DNA of 64,000 bases from Lachnospiraceae bacterium. GTDB lineage: Bacteria; Bacillota; Clostridia; Lachnospirales; Lachnospiraceae. A program made the position numbers and the translations under genes. Location of the stretch: NCBI GenBank assembly GCA_902363445.1, contig CABJAB010000006.1, positions 194,778 to 258,777 of the forward strand. The letters run 5' to 3'. The notes beneath the pieces were generated by a model that saw nothing but the letters and a program-made list of their open reading frames with translations, had not been told where the DNA came from and did no database searches. Of the stretch, positions 36,228 through 44,920 are shown piece by piece (the stretch's first letter is position 1; every line of letters begins with the position of its first letter).

Positions 36228-36348
36228 TAAAGACAAAAATTTCCTGTCGACATATGATCGGTACTTCCGAAGCGGTGATAAAGCGGCCCCTGCATCACTA
36301 ACGAACCGGAATCGTGACGGTCCGGAACTTCTTTCGGTGCCTCCACAA

Positions 36349-37350
36349 TCACCCGTTTTTATTCTCCTCTCTAAGCTCCCTGGCGTACTCCAGATAATAA
36401 TGCCGCCCGTTGGCGCTCGTTTCATACTCCGCGATCTGTTCTAAAGCGCGGGCCTTAAGCAGCAGAGCTTCTCCACATGCCGTCTCATCGTTGGATAAAA
36501 GGAGATCACACAGCTCCAGACACCATTGGTATTCTTTTTCTTCCATGGCTTTCCTGACCGTTTTCCAGACATTCTGAACGCCTCCCGCCAGGGCGGCCAT
36601 CTTTTTCGAATGGATGCCAGGGCTCAACGGGTGCAGGTTAGTGGGATTTCCGTCGAATCATCCCAAATATGCCGTATAAATAGCCCGTATCGTCCATTCC
36701 ACGCATCCATAGTGCTCTGCCAGATATGGTAGCTCCGCATATTCAGGAGGCAGGGACAGTTCGGAAGCCAATTGTTCCGCGCTCTTACCTGCATTCATTC
36801 CTTCCAGCGTATGAATCAAAATATATTCAAACGCATTCCGGAAGTTCCTCAGCGTCCTCTGGATTTCTTCACGGCCCAGGACAGCGGCTGTGTGTCCCGG
36901 CAAAAGGCAGGAAGCCGGATAGGACATGATTTTGTCTAAACTGTTTATCCACTGAGCGATGTTGCGATACTGGCCTCCGCGTATCGCGTAAAGGTTGGGA
37001 AAGCAGCCATAGTAATTATCCCCGCAGCACAGCACTTCCTTCTGAGGGAACCAAATCATGACCTGTTCTTCCGCCTCACCGGGAAGCCGCACCATTTCCA
37101 CTTGTATGCCGTCAATTTCCCGGGTGACAATATCCTGCCGGTAAACAATCGTCGGTGAGACAAAAGCCCTGCGTTCTCCGTGGGTGATTCCTTCCCTCAC
37201 TCCGATTCCCTGTGAGATCGCTTCTTTATCCGTAAGAGAATAACCAAACTGCCTCGTCCCCCGCAGCTTCTGGATATCCTGCAGGAGCTCAGCTTTTTCA
37301 AGTTCCGCACACTTCGGTTCAAAGGCAACGACCTCCGGCCTGCTTTCCAT
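36349..37350 (-). pseudogene. Alkyl/aryl-sulfatase-like MBL protein, interrupted by TGA and lacking its N-terminus
   Basis: Two open frames in the same register (37350-36658 and 36657-36349) make one alkylsulfatase-type protein (BDS1/SdsA1 group). The first part ends IYTAYLG, then TGA, then FDGNPTNLHPL. The family reads YLGWFDGNPTNL here, so a Trp codon TGG has become TGA. The downstream part is the dimerisation domain (LAGGVQNVWKTVRKAM). The N-terminal region with the zinc-binding HxHxDH motif is also absent; translation would start at 37350 after TAAGGAGTTCCT. The protein should not be active. It follows the PEBP-like gene by 9 bp. Confidence 0.85.
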
Positions 37351-37359
37351 AGGAACTCC

Positions 37360-37821
37360 TTATCTAAAATGACCCGTTAAAGCTGCCTGCTGCAATATAT
37401 GGCTCTCCATGGCTTTCAGCAGTACTTTTTTTCTCGATCTGACCGGCAGATCGAGGAAGCAGTCCAGCACATATACGTTAAAACGATACATATGCGACCA
37501 ATTAAACGGCGGCTTGGGGCCTCTGTAGCAATTTTTCCCGTAGCCGATCCCTTGTACGGTCTGGCTCCACGCTTCTACTTTCACGCCATGGGGGATATCT
37601 CCCGGTATTACATTCAGCGCCGGTATATTCCAGATTACCCAATGGTTATATTCCGGAATGGGATGGCTCATATCGTTCATGATGACCGCGATAGAAACGG
37701 CTTCTTTGCTCAGTCCATTCAGCAGAAGTTCCGGAGAACGGTCTGCTCCATATCCTGTATACTCAATCGGTATCAGGCCGCCGTCTTCAAAGCACGGAGA
37801 AGTAACTGTCAATTTTTCCAT
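37360..37821 (-). CDS. YbhB/YbcL-type PEBP (Raf kinase inhibitor-like) protein
   Basis: A 153-residue phosphatidylethanolamine-binding-like protein. Family motifs present are SPCFEDGGLIPIEYTGYG, SIAVIMNDMSHP, YNHWVIWNIPA and CYRGPKPP. Bacterial members have no settled role. The ATG at 37821 follows AAAGGGGTCTGAA; a longer open frame upstream is not coding. It precedes the broken sulfatase gene in one unit. Confidence 0.9.
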   Translation of the reverse strand: MEKLTVTSPCFEDGGLIPIEYTGYGADRSPELLLNGLSKEAVSIAVIMNDMSHPIPEYNHWVIWNIPALNVIPGDIPHGVKVEAWSQTVQGIGYGKNCYRGPKPPFNWSHMYRFNVYVLDCFLDLPVRSRKKVLLKAMESHILQQAALTGHFR

Positions 37822-37943
37822 TTCAGACCCCTTTAATAATCCTGACTCAGTTTGCAGCGGTGCGTAAATGCAACCCGGCTTTTCTTTTATTCTACTGTCC
37901 GCTTGTAGAAATGTCAAACGGCCGGGACATCCGGAAAATAACC

Positions 37944-37973
37944 GCGGACCCGCTGATATCAATGCGGGTCCGC
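37944..37973 (-). terminator. Hairpin terminator after the MerR gene
   Basis: A perfect 10-bp stem GCGGACCCGC / GCGGGTCCGC with a 10-nt loop lies 20 bp after the MerR stop. The following T-run on the minus strand is short. Confidence 0.55.
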
Positions 37974-37993
37974 AGTATCTCACATATTAATTA

Positions 37994-38842
37994 TCAGCTC
38001 TTGTAAAATTCAAGGATTGCTTCTCCGATATATTCAGACGCTCCTTCTCCATACTGCTGATCCAGCGCTTCCTTCATCCTTTCGTCGGTCCGATAGGATT
38101 CCGCCAGCTCCTTCATCAGTTTGCTCACATCCTTCATCTGATACAGTTGTTTGGAAACAAAATCATATTCGCCTATCAGCTCCTTTACTTCAAAAGCGGA
38201 CACATCTGTGCCTTTTTTATCTGCCAGCTTCCGGTAAATCGCGTCGGTCCGGTTCTGATACGCCTGCATGATCTCCGAGCCGCCCGGGTTCTTTACCGAT
38301 TCTTTGACGGCTTCCTTATCCCCGTACCACTCCACCACCTTCTGAAAGTTTTCCTGCGCCTGCTGACTGCCTGCGCTTTCCAGAAAATGTTTTCGGAAAT
38401 TCTCCAACCCGCCGTATTTCTCGGTGAGGACTTGTACCTGCTGCTCATCCATCTTCCCGACCATGGACTGATACATTTCTTCAATCTCCGTCTCATCAAA
38501 CACTTCAAAATTCATTCGATTGACTCCTTTCAGAATATCGTCAATGCCGGATATCAAACGGTCCAGCCGTTCTCTTTTCAGCTCCAGCATCTTCCTTTGA
38601 CTTTTTAATATCCGTTCCTCATCAAAATCAGGATTCTCCATGACTGCCTTTATCTCTTTTAACGGCATATCAAATTCCCGGAAAAACAGTATCTGCTGCA
38701 GAGTCTCCAGGGCTTTATCGTCATAAAGCCGGTATCCCGCCCCACTGTAGACAGTCGGCCGCAAAAGGCCGATCTCATCGTAATAGTGAAGCGTGCGCAC
38801 GCTGATACCCGTCAGCTCTGAAACTTCTTTCACTGTTCTCAT
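37994..38842 (-). CDS. MerR-family regulator with TipAS domain
   Basis: A 282-residue activator. The N-terminal MerR HTH is complete (VKEVSELTGISVRTLHYYDEIGLLRP, read as two motifs around the RTLHYYDE turn), followed by a coiled-coil dimer helix (about 75-115) and a TipAS effector domain (about 150-282). TipAS proteins sense antibiotics or other hydrophobic ligands. Its own promoter has a 19-bp spacer with an inverted repeat, the sign of MerR autoregulation. It is a full-length relative of the truncated gene at the left edge. Confidence 0.92.
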   Translation of the reverse strand: MRTVKEVSELTGISVRTLHYYDEIGLLRPTVYSGAGYRLYDDKALETLQQILFFREFDMPLKEIKAVMENPDFDEERILKSQRKMLELKRERLDRLISGIDDILKGVNRMNFEVFDETEIEEMYQSMVGKMDEQQVQVLTEKYGGLENFRKHFLESAGSQQAQENFQKVVEWYGDKEAVKESVKNPGGSEIMQAYQNRTDAIYRKLADKKGTDVSAFEVKELIGEYDFVSKQLYQMKDVSKLMKELAESYRTDERMKEALDQQYGEGASEYIGEAILEFYKS

Positions 38843-38871
38843 TTCTGCTTCCTCCTGACCTTGATAACGTC

Positions 38872-38902
38872 ACTCTACACCATGACGTTCCGTAGGGGTC
38901 AA
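38872..38902 (-). promoter_or_regulatory. MerR-type promoter of the TipAS regulator gene
   Basis: On the minus strand TTGACC and TAGAGT are 19 bp apart. The region contains ACC-N3-ACG and CGT-N3-GGT half-sites in inverted order, matching a MerR operator between -35 and -10. Confidence 0.75.
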
Positions 38903-38921
38903 TACTTTTTTGAATGATTTT

Positions 38922-39383
38922 TCAAATTCCCTCCATAGCGTGCAGTATATCCGCTATGTCCTTTTCCACCAGTCCTCTCATACTCTCTTTATATTTCCCC
39001 GTATCCGCCGCAAGAAGCGCCTGCCTGATCCGCGGGATCCATTCCGGCCGGACTGCGGTCATTTTTCGGAGCCCCTGGATACATTGTCTGGCAGTAATCG
39101 GCTTCTCATCCGCAACGTGAAGCAGATATTTGCCCAATATCTGATCCATTTTTCTCTCCTCGTCCCACTGGACATTTTCCGCCAGAAGGAGCAGTCCCCT
39201 GTTTCGGACATAGGAGCTTTTTGAATCCAGCATTTCTGCAAACCTGTCTGTATAGAGATACACAGCGTCCGATTCGCAGGACAGTTCCTCCAACTGCCTA
39301 AGAGCTGCACAGCCCGCATTATGGTCTTTGCTCCAAAGCAGAGAAACCAAATTTTCCATATGCTCCATATTATCCCACCCCAT
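38922..39383 (-). CDS. HEAT-repeat-like helical protein
   Basis: A 153-residue, all-helical protein with repeated HEAT-type units, for example SYVRNRGLLLLAENVQWD and TARQCIQGLRKMTAVRPEW. Similar small proteins are annotated as HEAT-repeat or SufBD-like proteins in Clostridia. No enzyme motif is seen, so it is probably a binding scaffold. AAAGGACGGCAAT lies before the first ATG; a second ATG at 39368 is also possible. Confidence 0.65.
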   Translation of the reverse strand: MGWDNMEHMENLVSLLWSKDHNAGCAALRQLEELSCESDAVYLYTDRFAEMLDSKSSYVRNRGLLLLAENVQWDEERKMDQILGKYLLHVADEKPITARQCIQGLRKMTAVRPEWIPRIRQALLAADTGKYKESMRGLVEKDIADILHAMEGI

Positions 39384-39504
39384 ATTGCCGTCCTTTCCCT
39401 TACTTTCCGGCCGAACCGCCCCGGTATTTTCATATCAGAATCCTTTTTTACAGGATATCACCGGGGACATGACAGCGGCATGTCTTGTTTCACTTGGTCT
39501 CTTT

Positions 39505-39837
39505 CTATAAAAATAGAATGGGAATTATGACACAGAGAACAACTGCGACTGCCAGCAAGATCCAGCCGATTGCTTTCTGGCCCTTAGAATAAGCGCGACG
39601 GCCTCCTCCAGAGCTCGTACTGATGGGCTGGAATCCCTCCAGGATCTTCTTCGCCGTATCCAGATTTTCTCGGGAAACCAGAATCTCTTCACCGGTGATT
39701 GAATTCCCCATATAGACATCCATGACCCCGCCTTTCCTGACGGCGGGGATTCCGTTCTCTTTCAGTACCTGCAGTATCTGCTCCGCTTCTGTCCTGCCCG
39801 CCGCGGAAACCAGCATTACTAATTCCTGTCCTTCCAT
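39505..39837 (-). CDS. DUF2007-domain protein with C-terminal membrane anchor
   Basis: A 110-residue protein. The first 65 residues match DUF2007, a small ferredoxin-like signal-transduction-type domain (VMLVSAAGRTEAEQILQVL, then NGIPAVRKGG). A short Ser/Gly linker and one C-terminal membrane helix (IGWILLAVAVVLCVIIPILF) follow. The ATG at 39837 follows AGGGGGTG. It is the last gene of a unit with a membrane protein and an XRE regulator. Confidence 0.75.
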   Translation of the reverse strand: MEGQELVMLVSAAGRTEAEQILQVLKENGIPAVRKGGVMDVYMGNSITGEEILVSRENLDTAKKILEGFQPISTSSGGGRRAYSKGQKAIGWILLAVAVVLCVIIPILFL

Positions 39838-39848
39838 GAATACACCCC

Positions 39849-40301
39849 CTATTCGGAATACCTTTCCTCCTGTTTCCGTTTTCGCGCCTGCACGGCCTTT
39901 TCCAAAGCATACAGGCAGATAAAACACAAAACGGCTATTCCAGCAAAAAATACAACGGCATATTTGGCGACGGCTGCATTTTCACCGGTTTTTTGTACGA
40001 TGATATAAGCATAGAGCGCCGAAAAGAAGGCGGAGCACACGACACTTCCCAGCGCCATCTGCCACACCGTCATTCCGCCGCCGTTTCTGGTCCAGATGCC
40101 GCTTTTGATACATCCGGCCAGATAGACGATCCCGCCGGTAACCAATATCGCCGTTTCACCTACGACATCCTCCAGTCTTCCCTTCCCGGCCAGCTTTATC
40201 AGGATCACCGCCGCACATAGGATAAACATGACATAAAAGCTGACAGCGCCCGTTCTGGCGGCAGCCTGTCTCTGCCTTTCGTCCATCCCTTTTCCTTTCA
40301 T
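39849..40301 (-). CDS. Four-helix membrane protein of unknown function
   Basis: A 150-residue protein with four hydrophobic helices (near 18-38, 52-64, 78-100, 112-134) and a basic C-terminal tail. I do not recognise the family with certainty. It begins in a 4-base ATGA overlap with the XRE regulator upstream. Pairs of an XRE regulator and a small membrane protein are common in Firmicutes. Confidence 0.65.
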   Translation of the reverse strand: MKGKGMDERQRQAAARTGAVSFYVMFILCAAVILIKLAGKGRLEDVVGETAILVTGGIVYLAGCIKSGIWTRNGGGMTVWQMALGSVVCSAFFSALYAYIIVQKTGENAAVAKYAVVFFAGIAVLCFICLYALEKAVQARKRKQEERYSE

Positions 40302-40501
40302 CTAATCCCCTCCTCCCAGAACAGATCATTCAGCGTTTTGCCGAGTTCCCTGCAGATCGCAATGCACAGCTTGAGCGTAGGATTATAATCTCCCGCCTCT
40401 ATCATCCCGATGGTCTGTCTCGTCACGCCGACTCGATCTGCTAGTTCAATCTGCGATAAATCCTTCTCCATCCTTGCGATTTTCATTTTCAGGTTTTTCA
40501 T
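40298..40501 (-). CDS. XRE-family HTH regulator (YozG/Cro-like)
   Basis: A 67-residue single-domain HTH protein. The helix-turn-helix is QIELADRVGVTRQTIGMIEAGDYNPT, seen as QIELADRVG and TRQTIGMIE, followed by LKLCIAICRELGKTLNDLFW. This is the short YozG-like type that usually accompanies membrane-protein genes. It overlaps the next gene as ATGA. Confidence 0.88.
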   Translation of the reverse strand: MKNLKMKIARMEKDLSQIELADRVGVTRQTIGMIEAGDYNPTLKLCIAICRELGKTLNDLFWEEGIR

Positions 40502-40751
40502 CCCTTACCTCTTTGTTTCATTTCTTTCCTGTCTTTATTATATTCTTTTTATTTATGTACGTCAAATATATCTTGCATTTATATAATATATATGGCATCC
40601 GGAAGAGCAAAGTTATTAAACAGGAAACACCAAAAGACCGGCAAACAGCCAGTCTTAAATAAACCAGTATGCAGTATTACAGCTGCGCTATCTCCTCTGA
40701 AATAAGCGCAAAGTCATCCACTTGGAAATTTTGCAGGATACCACCTGCAGT

Positions 40752-41624
40752 CTATTGTTCAACGTCTCCTTTATGGTAGGGGAAGGGCTCCTCCAATGCT
40801 GCTCCAATATCGGCATCCAGACAAAGGCTCCGTTTTTTAATCTCGCGGGGGACATAAGCCTCCCCTCTGTTGATACAAACATAATTTGCCAGGGGATTCT
40901 GCCAGACCTGCCGCCAAAAAGGATATTTGATGATCCCCGGGGTGTTCATGCCCACACCCAGTTCCAAATAAAGAACGGAAGCTCCCTGATGCCTGCGGAG
41001 AAAATCCTGATACCGCCCGGCTGCCTGATACCATCCTTCATCCTGCACGAAGGTATCATCACAGCGAAGATTCATAGTCATGGGTGCGCCGCAGACAGGG
41101 CAGTGCGGCACAAGCTCCGCAGGAATTCTCATATCCTTCTGCTCCGCCGTCATCTGACGCACAGCTTTTTCATTATCATATGTCTTATTGTGACAGGCCC
41201 TGGAGCATTGCCACAAACCATAGTCGCCCTGAGTATAGAACAAACGCTTTTTATCAAACCCGGCTTTTTGAAAACAGTGATCCACATTTGTAGTCAGCAC
41301 AAAGTAATCTTTATCTTCCACCAGCGAAAACAGTTCCTCATAAACCGGCTTCGGAGCATCCACAAAACGGTTGATCCAGATATACCGGCTCCAATACGCC
41401 CAGTACTCCTCCAGCGTCTCATACGGATAAAAGCCGCCGGAGTACATATCCCGAAAACCATACTTTTCCCGGAAATCCGCAAAGTGCTTTTCAAAACGAC
41501 CGCCGGAATAGGCAAAACCTGCCGAAAAAGACAACCCGGCGCCCGCCCCGATCAGTATGGAATCGGCCTCGCCGAGCAGCTCCTTCCATGTTTTCTGTTT
41601 TGTATTAGTTTTCAGTGACTGCAT
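40752..41624 (-). CDS. Class M sirtuin (SirTM), protein ADP-ribosyltransferase type
   Basis: A 290-residue SIR2-fold protein. NAD-binding motifs GAGAGLS (26-32) and TTNVDH (111-116) are clear, and four Cys (140, 144, 175, 178) form the zinc site. The catalytic His of deacetylase sirtuins is Gln132 in TQGDYG, as in SirTM enzymes that transfer ADP-ribose to proteins instead of deacetylating. The ATG follows TTAGGAGATAATCA and overlaps the end of the macrodomain gene by 13 bp. SirTM is normally linked to a macrodomain and to lipoylated GcvH-L and LplA2. The latter two are absent here. Confidence 0.88.
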   Translation of the reverse strand: MQSLKTNTKQKTWKELLGEADSILIGAGAGLSFSAGFAYSGGRFEKHFADFREKYGFRDMYSGGFYPYETLEEYWAYWSRYIWINRFVDAPKPVYEELFSLVEDKDYFVLTTNVDHCFQKAGFDKKRLFYTQGDYGLWQCSRACHNKTYDNEKAVRQMTAEQKDMRIPAELVPHCPVCGAPMTMNLRCDDTFVQDEGWYQAAGRYQDFLRRHQGASVLYLELGVGMNTPGIIKYPFWRQVWQNPLANYVCINRGEAYVPREIKKRSLCLDADIGAALEEPFPYHKGDVEQ

Positions 41625-42403
41625 TGATTATCTCCTAACAGTTCCCGATAGATCTGAAGATCCGTATCTTTATAGACATTGAAAACAACCCGCTGTATCC
41701 GATCGTCCGCCCGTAAAAACCCTTTTACGGTTTCCACAGCGATCTTAGCGGCTTCTTTGCCGGGGAAATGGAATTCTCCCGTGGAAATGCAGCAAAAAGC
41801 GATATTATTAAGCCCACTGTCCGCCGCCAGCTCCAGGCAGGAACGGTAACAGGACGCCAAAAGCATTCTGTCCGTCTCCGTCGGCTCCCCTTCTACAACT
41901 GGGCCTACCGTGTGCAGCACATACCGGCACGGCAGATTATATGCCTCCGTGATCTTGGCAGCCCCTGCCGGTTCGTCTCTTCCCTGCTCTTCCATGATAT
42001 GTTGGCAGGCCAGCCGGAGCTGCACTCCCGAGGCAGAATGTATGGCATTGTCGATGCATCTGTGACAAGGTACGAAGCAGCCCAGAAGCGTCCGGTTGGC
42101 CGCGTTCACGATGGCATCCGCCCGCAGGGTGGTGATATCCCCCTTCCACAGACAGATGCCCTCCTGTATCGGGGGCAGATCCGATACGGAAACCACCCCT
42201 TTCCGCTCCCGTTCTTCTGCCAGATACGCGTCCTGAACCTTTAAAAACTCATCTGTAACTGGTTCCGGCGGGCGCACATTCATCAGAGAACGGAACAGAC
42301 GTTTTTGTTCCTCTGTGGACCGTGGAATCCTGATCCCGTTGTACCTGGCGTTTTCCATGACCAGATACTGTATCAGACAGCGCAAACGTTCTTGCTGTGT
42401 CAT
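41612..42403 (-). CDS. Zinc-containing macrodomain ADP-ribosyl hydrolase
   Basis: A 263-residue protein with an N-terminal helical extension (1-75) and a macrodomain. Visible motifs are KGDITTLRADAIVNAANRT, the zinc-macro stretch CFVPCHRCIDNAIH with Cys109, Cys113, His114 and Cys116, and SCYRSCLELA to ISTGEFHFP. Enzymes of this type remove ADP-ribose put on by SirTM. It lies between the reductase gene (15 bp upstream) and the sirtuin gene (overlap), so writer and eraser are co-expressed. GGAGGAGGAAG precedes the ATG. Confidence 0.92.
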   Translation of the reverse strand: MTQQERLRCLIQYLVMENARYNGIRIPRSTEEQKRLFRSLMNVRPPEPVTDEFLKVQDAYLAEERERKGVVSVSDLPPIQEGICLWKGDITTLRADAIVNAANRTLLGCFVPCHRCIDNAIHSASGVQLRLACQHIMEEQGRDEPAGAAKITEAYNLPCRYVLHTVGPVVEGEPTETDRMLLASCYRSCLELAADSGLNNIAFCCISTGEFHFPGKEAAKIAVETVKGFLRADDRIQRVVFNVYKDTDLQIYRELLGDNQCSH

Positions 42404-42418
42404 GACTTCCTCCTCCGT

Positions 42419-43048
42419 TTATTCCGCGACAACAGAAATCCTCTGCTGAATATGGCCTCCATTCACCGCTTCGTCGACCATGGCAATCGCATAATCCGCA
42501 TAGCTGATGACACTCTCCCCTTTGGAATTCAGCGTCAGCTCCTCGCCGCCGAGAATATAGTTTCCTGTTCTTTCTCCGTCGGCGCGGAAATCTCCGGCCG
42601 GACTTAAATAAGTCCATTTTACATCCTTCCTGGCGCGGAGCTCCTCCAGCGCTTTCCCCATATTAGATGCAAGCGGCTTAAAGATGTCTGGAAAATCGGG
42701 GCCGTCCATGACCTGTACAGTATGCTCCGAATCCACATAGAGGCTCCCCGCCCCTCCGACCACCAGAAGCCTTGTGTCCTTCCCGCTCACAGCATCACAC
42801 AAATGTTTCAAAGATGTTCTGTGCTTGGGCAGCTCCTCAGACGTCCACGCTCCAAAAGCGTCAATGACTACGTCAAAACCTTCCAGGTCCGAAGCGGTCA
42901 GCTGAAACAGATCCTTTTGAATGACCTTCTCTGCGGCCGATCTGTTCTCTCCGCGCACCACTGCCGTGACGTCAAGTCCCCTGTCCATCGCTTCTTTCAC
43001 GATCAGGCTTCCTTCTTTTCCATTTGCACATACGACTGCAATCTTCAT
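42419..43048 (-). CDS. NAD(P)-binding oxidoreductase (YwnB-like atypical SDR)
   Basis: A 209-residue protein of the NAD(P)H-binding atypical SDR group (PF13460-like). The N-terminal loop is VVCANGKEGSLI, followed by DVVIDAFGAW and LLVVGGAGSLYV; there is a Tyr in WTYLSPAGDF. It is the first gene of the operon with the macrodomain and sirtuin and diverges from an HxlR regulator. HxlR regulators often control such reductases in response to aldehydes or electrophiles. Confidence 0.82.
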   Translation of the reverse strand: MKIAVVCANGKEGSLIVKEAMDRGLDVTAVVRGENRSAAEKVIQKDLFQLTASDLEGFDVVIDAFGAWTSEELPKHRTSLKHLCDAVSGKDTRLLVVGGAGSLYVDSEHTVQVMDGPDFPDIFKPLASNMGKALEELRARKDVKWTYLSPAGDFRADGERTGNYILGGEELTLNSKGESVISYADYAIAMVDEAVNGGHIQQRISVVAE

Positions 43049-43117
43049 TTTGAATTCCTCCGTCCTTTTCTTTCAATCACTTGTATCTTATCACCTGTAA
43101 GATTATAATATATTCGT

Positions 43118-43143
43118 AAGTGCCATTCGTAAAGTAAGCACTT
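43118..43143. promoter_or_regulatory. Candidate HxlR operator between divergent genes
   Basis: AAGTGC (43118-43123) and GCACTT (43138-43143) form an inverted repeat in the 146-bp gap between the reductase and the HxlR gene. Confidence 0.4.
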
Positions 43144-43194
43144 TATTGTGCCCTAGTAACCCAAATGATACTATTGGACGAAATGGAGGTTTTT

Positions 43195-43521
43195 ATGAAC
43201 AAAGAGCTGCCCGCCTGCCCGGTGGAAACCACCCTGATGCTCATCAGCGACCGCTGGAAGGTATTGATCATCCGGGATCTGATGGACGGAAAGAAACGGT
43301 TTGGAGAATTGAAAAAATCCATTGGGAACATATCGCAGAAAGTTTTGACCGCCAATCTCCGCTCCATGGAAGAAAGTGGTCTTGTGAACCGAAAGGTGTA
43401 TCCGGAGGTTCCTCCGAGAGTAGAATACTCTCTTACGGAAACCGGATACAGCCTCAAGCCGGTGCTGGACGCCATGGTGGATTGGGGGACCGATTATAAA
43501 AAGAAAGTATCAAAAATGTGA
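43195..43521 (+). CDS. HxlR-family transcriptional regulator
   Basis: A 108-residue winged-helix protein. The pattern [19 protein letters not shown], then [12 protein letters not shown] and [18 protein letters not shown], is diagnostic of HxlR. The N-terminal Cys12-type residue position (PACPVE) is where redox-sensing members such as HypR and YodB carry their reactive Cys. The ATG at 43195 follows ATGGAGGTTTTT. It diverges from the reductase-macrodomain-sirtuin operon and probably controls it. Its 3' end overlaps the converging acetyltransferase gene by 12 bp. Confidence 0.92.
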   Translation: MNKELPACPVETTLMLISDRWKVLIIRDLMDGKKRFGELKKSIGNISQKVLTANLRSMEESGLVNRKVYPEVPPRVEYSLTETGYSLKPVLDAMVDWGTDYKKKVSKM

Positions 43522-44154
43522 CGATTCCCTCAGCTGTTCTATGGAGCCTGTCCGGATTGCGCCGATGTTCTCCGCGATTCTTTTCTTCGGCCAGTCCCAC
43601 CACTTTAATTCCAGCAGCGCGGAAATGGTTTCTTCTGAGAAGCGCTTCTTAATGGTTTTGGCGGGTATTCCCCCGACCACCGTATACGGCGGTACGTCCT
43701 TCGTGACCACCGCCCGTGTTCCAATGACCGCACCGTCACCGATCGTGACACCGGCCAAAATCACGGCTTCATAACCGATCCATACGTCATTTCCAATGAG
43801 GATATCCCCTTTGTTATCCCAGGAGCCGGCGATGTCCGCACGGTCCAATCCCCATTCTTCATAAAACAGAGGAAACGGATAGGTAGACAACGAAGCCATT
43901 ATATGGTTGGCGCTGTTAAAGAGGAATTTCGCTCCGCAGGCTATGGAACAGAATTTTCCGATTACCAGCCTGTCATGGTTGATCGGGTAATGGTATAAGA
44001 CGCTGTTTTTCTCAAACTGTGTCGGGTCATTGACAAAATCATGGTACATCGTGTATTCCCCGATCACTATACTCGGGTCTTTAATTACATTTTTCAAGTA
44101 CACCGTATCTTTATCTCCCGTGCGGGGATAGATCTGTTTTTCTGTATCGGACAT
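43510..44154 (-). CDS. Vat/CatB-type hexapeptide-repeat acetyltransferase
   Basis: A 214-residue left-handed beta-helix xenobiotic acetyltransferase. [15 protein letters not shown] holds the catalytic His of the Vat/CatB family, followed by [28 protein letters not shown] as hexapeptide turns and [14 protein letters not shown]. Vat enzymes acetylate streptogramin A, and CatB enzymes acetylate chloramphenicol; the true substrate here is not proven. The ATG at 44154 follows AAGGAGGCAAACG. Confidence 0.88.
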   Translation of the reverse strand: MSDTEKQIYPRTGDKDTVYLKNVIKDPSIVIGEYTMYHDFVNDPTQFEKNSVLYHYPINHDRLVIGKFCSIACGAKFLFNSANHIMASLSTYPFPLFYEEWGLDRADIAGSWDNKGDILIGNDVWIGYEAVILAGVTIGDGAVIGTRAVVTKDVPPYTVVGGIPAKTIKKRFSEETISALLELKWWDWPKKRIAENIGAIRTGSIEQLRESSHF

Positions 44155-44278
44155 TACCGTTTGCCTCCTTCTGGTATTCACCTATATTTTATCTATTGAC
44201 TTATCCCTCTTCAATATACACTATGGCCCGGCAATGTTTTGTATATGAAAAATCGGGCAGTCCCGCTGCTCCAATTCC

Positions 44279-44852
44279 TTATAAATCTACTTTTTCAAAT
44301 CTTCCTGCCGCGATAAAATAAGCGGCAGCCGTTCCCAACGCGTAGATGGCCGCGCCGGCCGGCAGGATGGGAATCTGCCTGATGAGCATGGCCGGCTCCA
44401 TATGATCCTGTTTATTCAGATAGTGCGGTAAAAGGCTCACATACGCGTCTGTCAGCATCTCACTGACGGCATCCATACCAAGGTCAAAATAAGAAGTTAC
44501 GAGCATAGTCGCAATGCCATGGGCCAAAAACCACATTTACTGTACCGCCTCAGCCAGATATTTCTTCTCCTCGGCAATCTGTTCATTTGAACGCTTCCTC
44601 ATGAATAAAAGCCTGAACAGCTCCTCCTCCTCTTTCGCAAAACGGATATATGCCATCCCGCTTGCCTTGTAAGGCGGATAGATTGATTTCTCCCTCTCCG
44701 CTTTGATAAAATCCTGATAGGTATTCTCCGCCAGCGGCAGCAAGGCTCTCTGGCCAGACTTCTGGCGTTGACCGCTTCAAACCCCTCTTTTTTAACAGAT
44801 CAAAGGCTGCCGCCAGGATTGTCTCTCTCGGCACTTGTTTTTTAGCCGGCAT
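44279..44852 (-). pseudogene. Decayed TetR regulator fused to an ABC-2 permease C-terminus
   Basis: Fragments of a TetR-type protein lie in three frames. The start MPAKKQVPRETILAAAFDLL (44852, after AAGGGACATTTT) goes out of frame at a G/T run; the other frame continues EAVNARSLARE. A deletion removes the recognition helix, and the protein resumes as LPLAENTYQDFIKAERE with a stop at 44537. It resumes again at WFLAHGIATMLVTSYFDLG. After PHYLNKQ the frame runs into IPILPAGAAIYALGT ending RFEKVDL, which looks like the last helix of an ABC-2 type permease. At least one frameshift and three deletions are needed to explain this. Confidence 0.8.
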
Positions 44853-44920
44853 AAAATGTCCCTTCCAAAAGGGAGACAGCTTCTTCACGAAGTGTCTCCC
44901 CTGCCGCGCCCGGCCCCGAT

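Noticed and set aside
36658..36660. TGA as selenocysteine in the sulfatase-like gene
   Set aside because: The family has Trp at this position, not Cys, and no selenocysteine-type structure is evident downstream.
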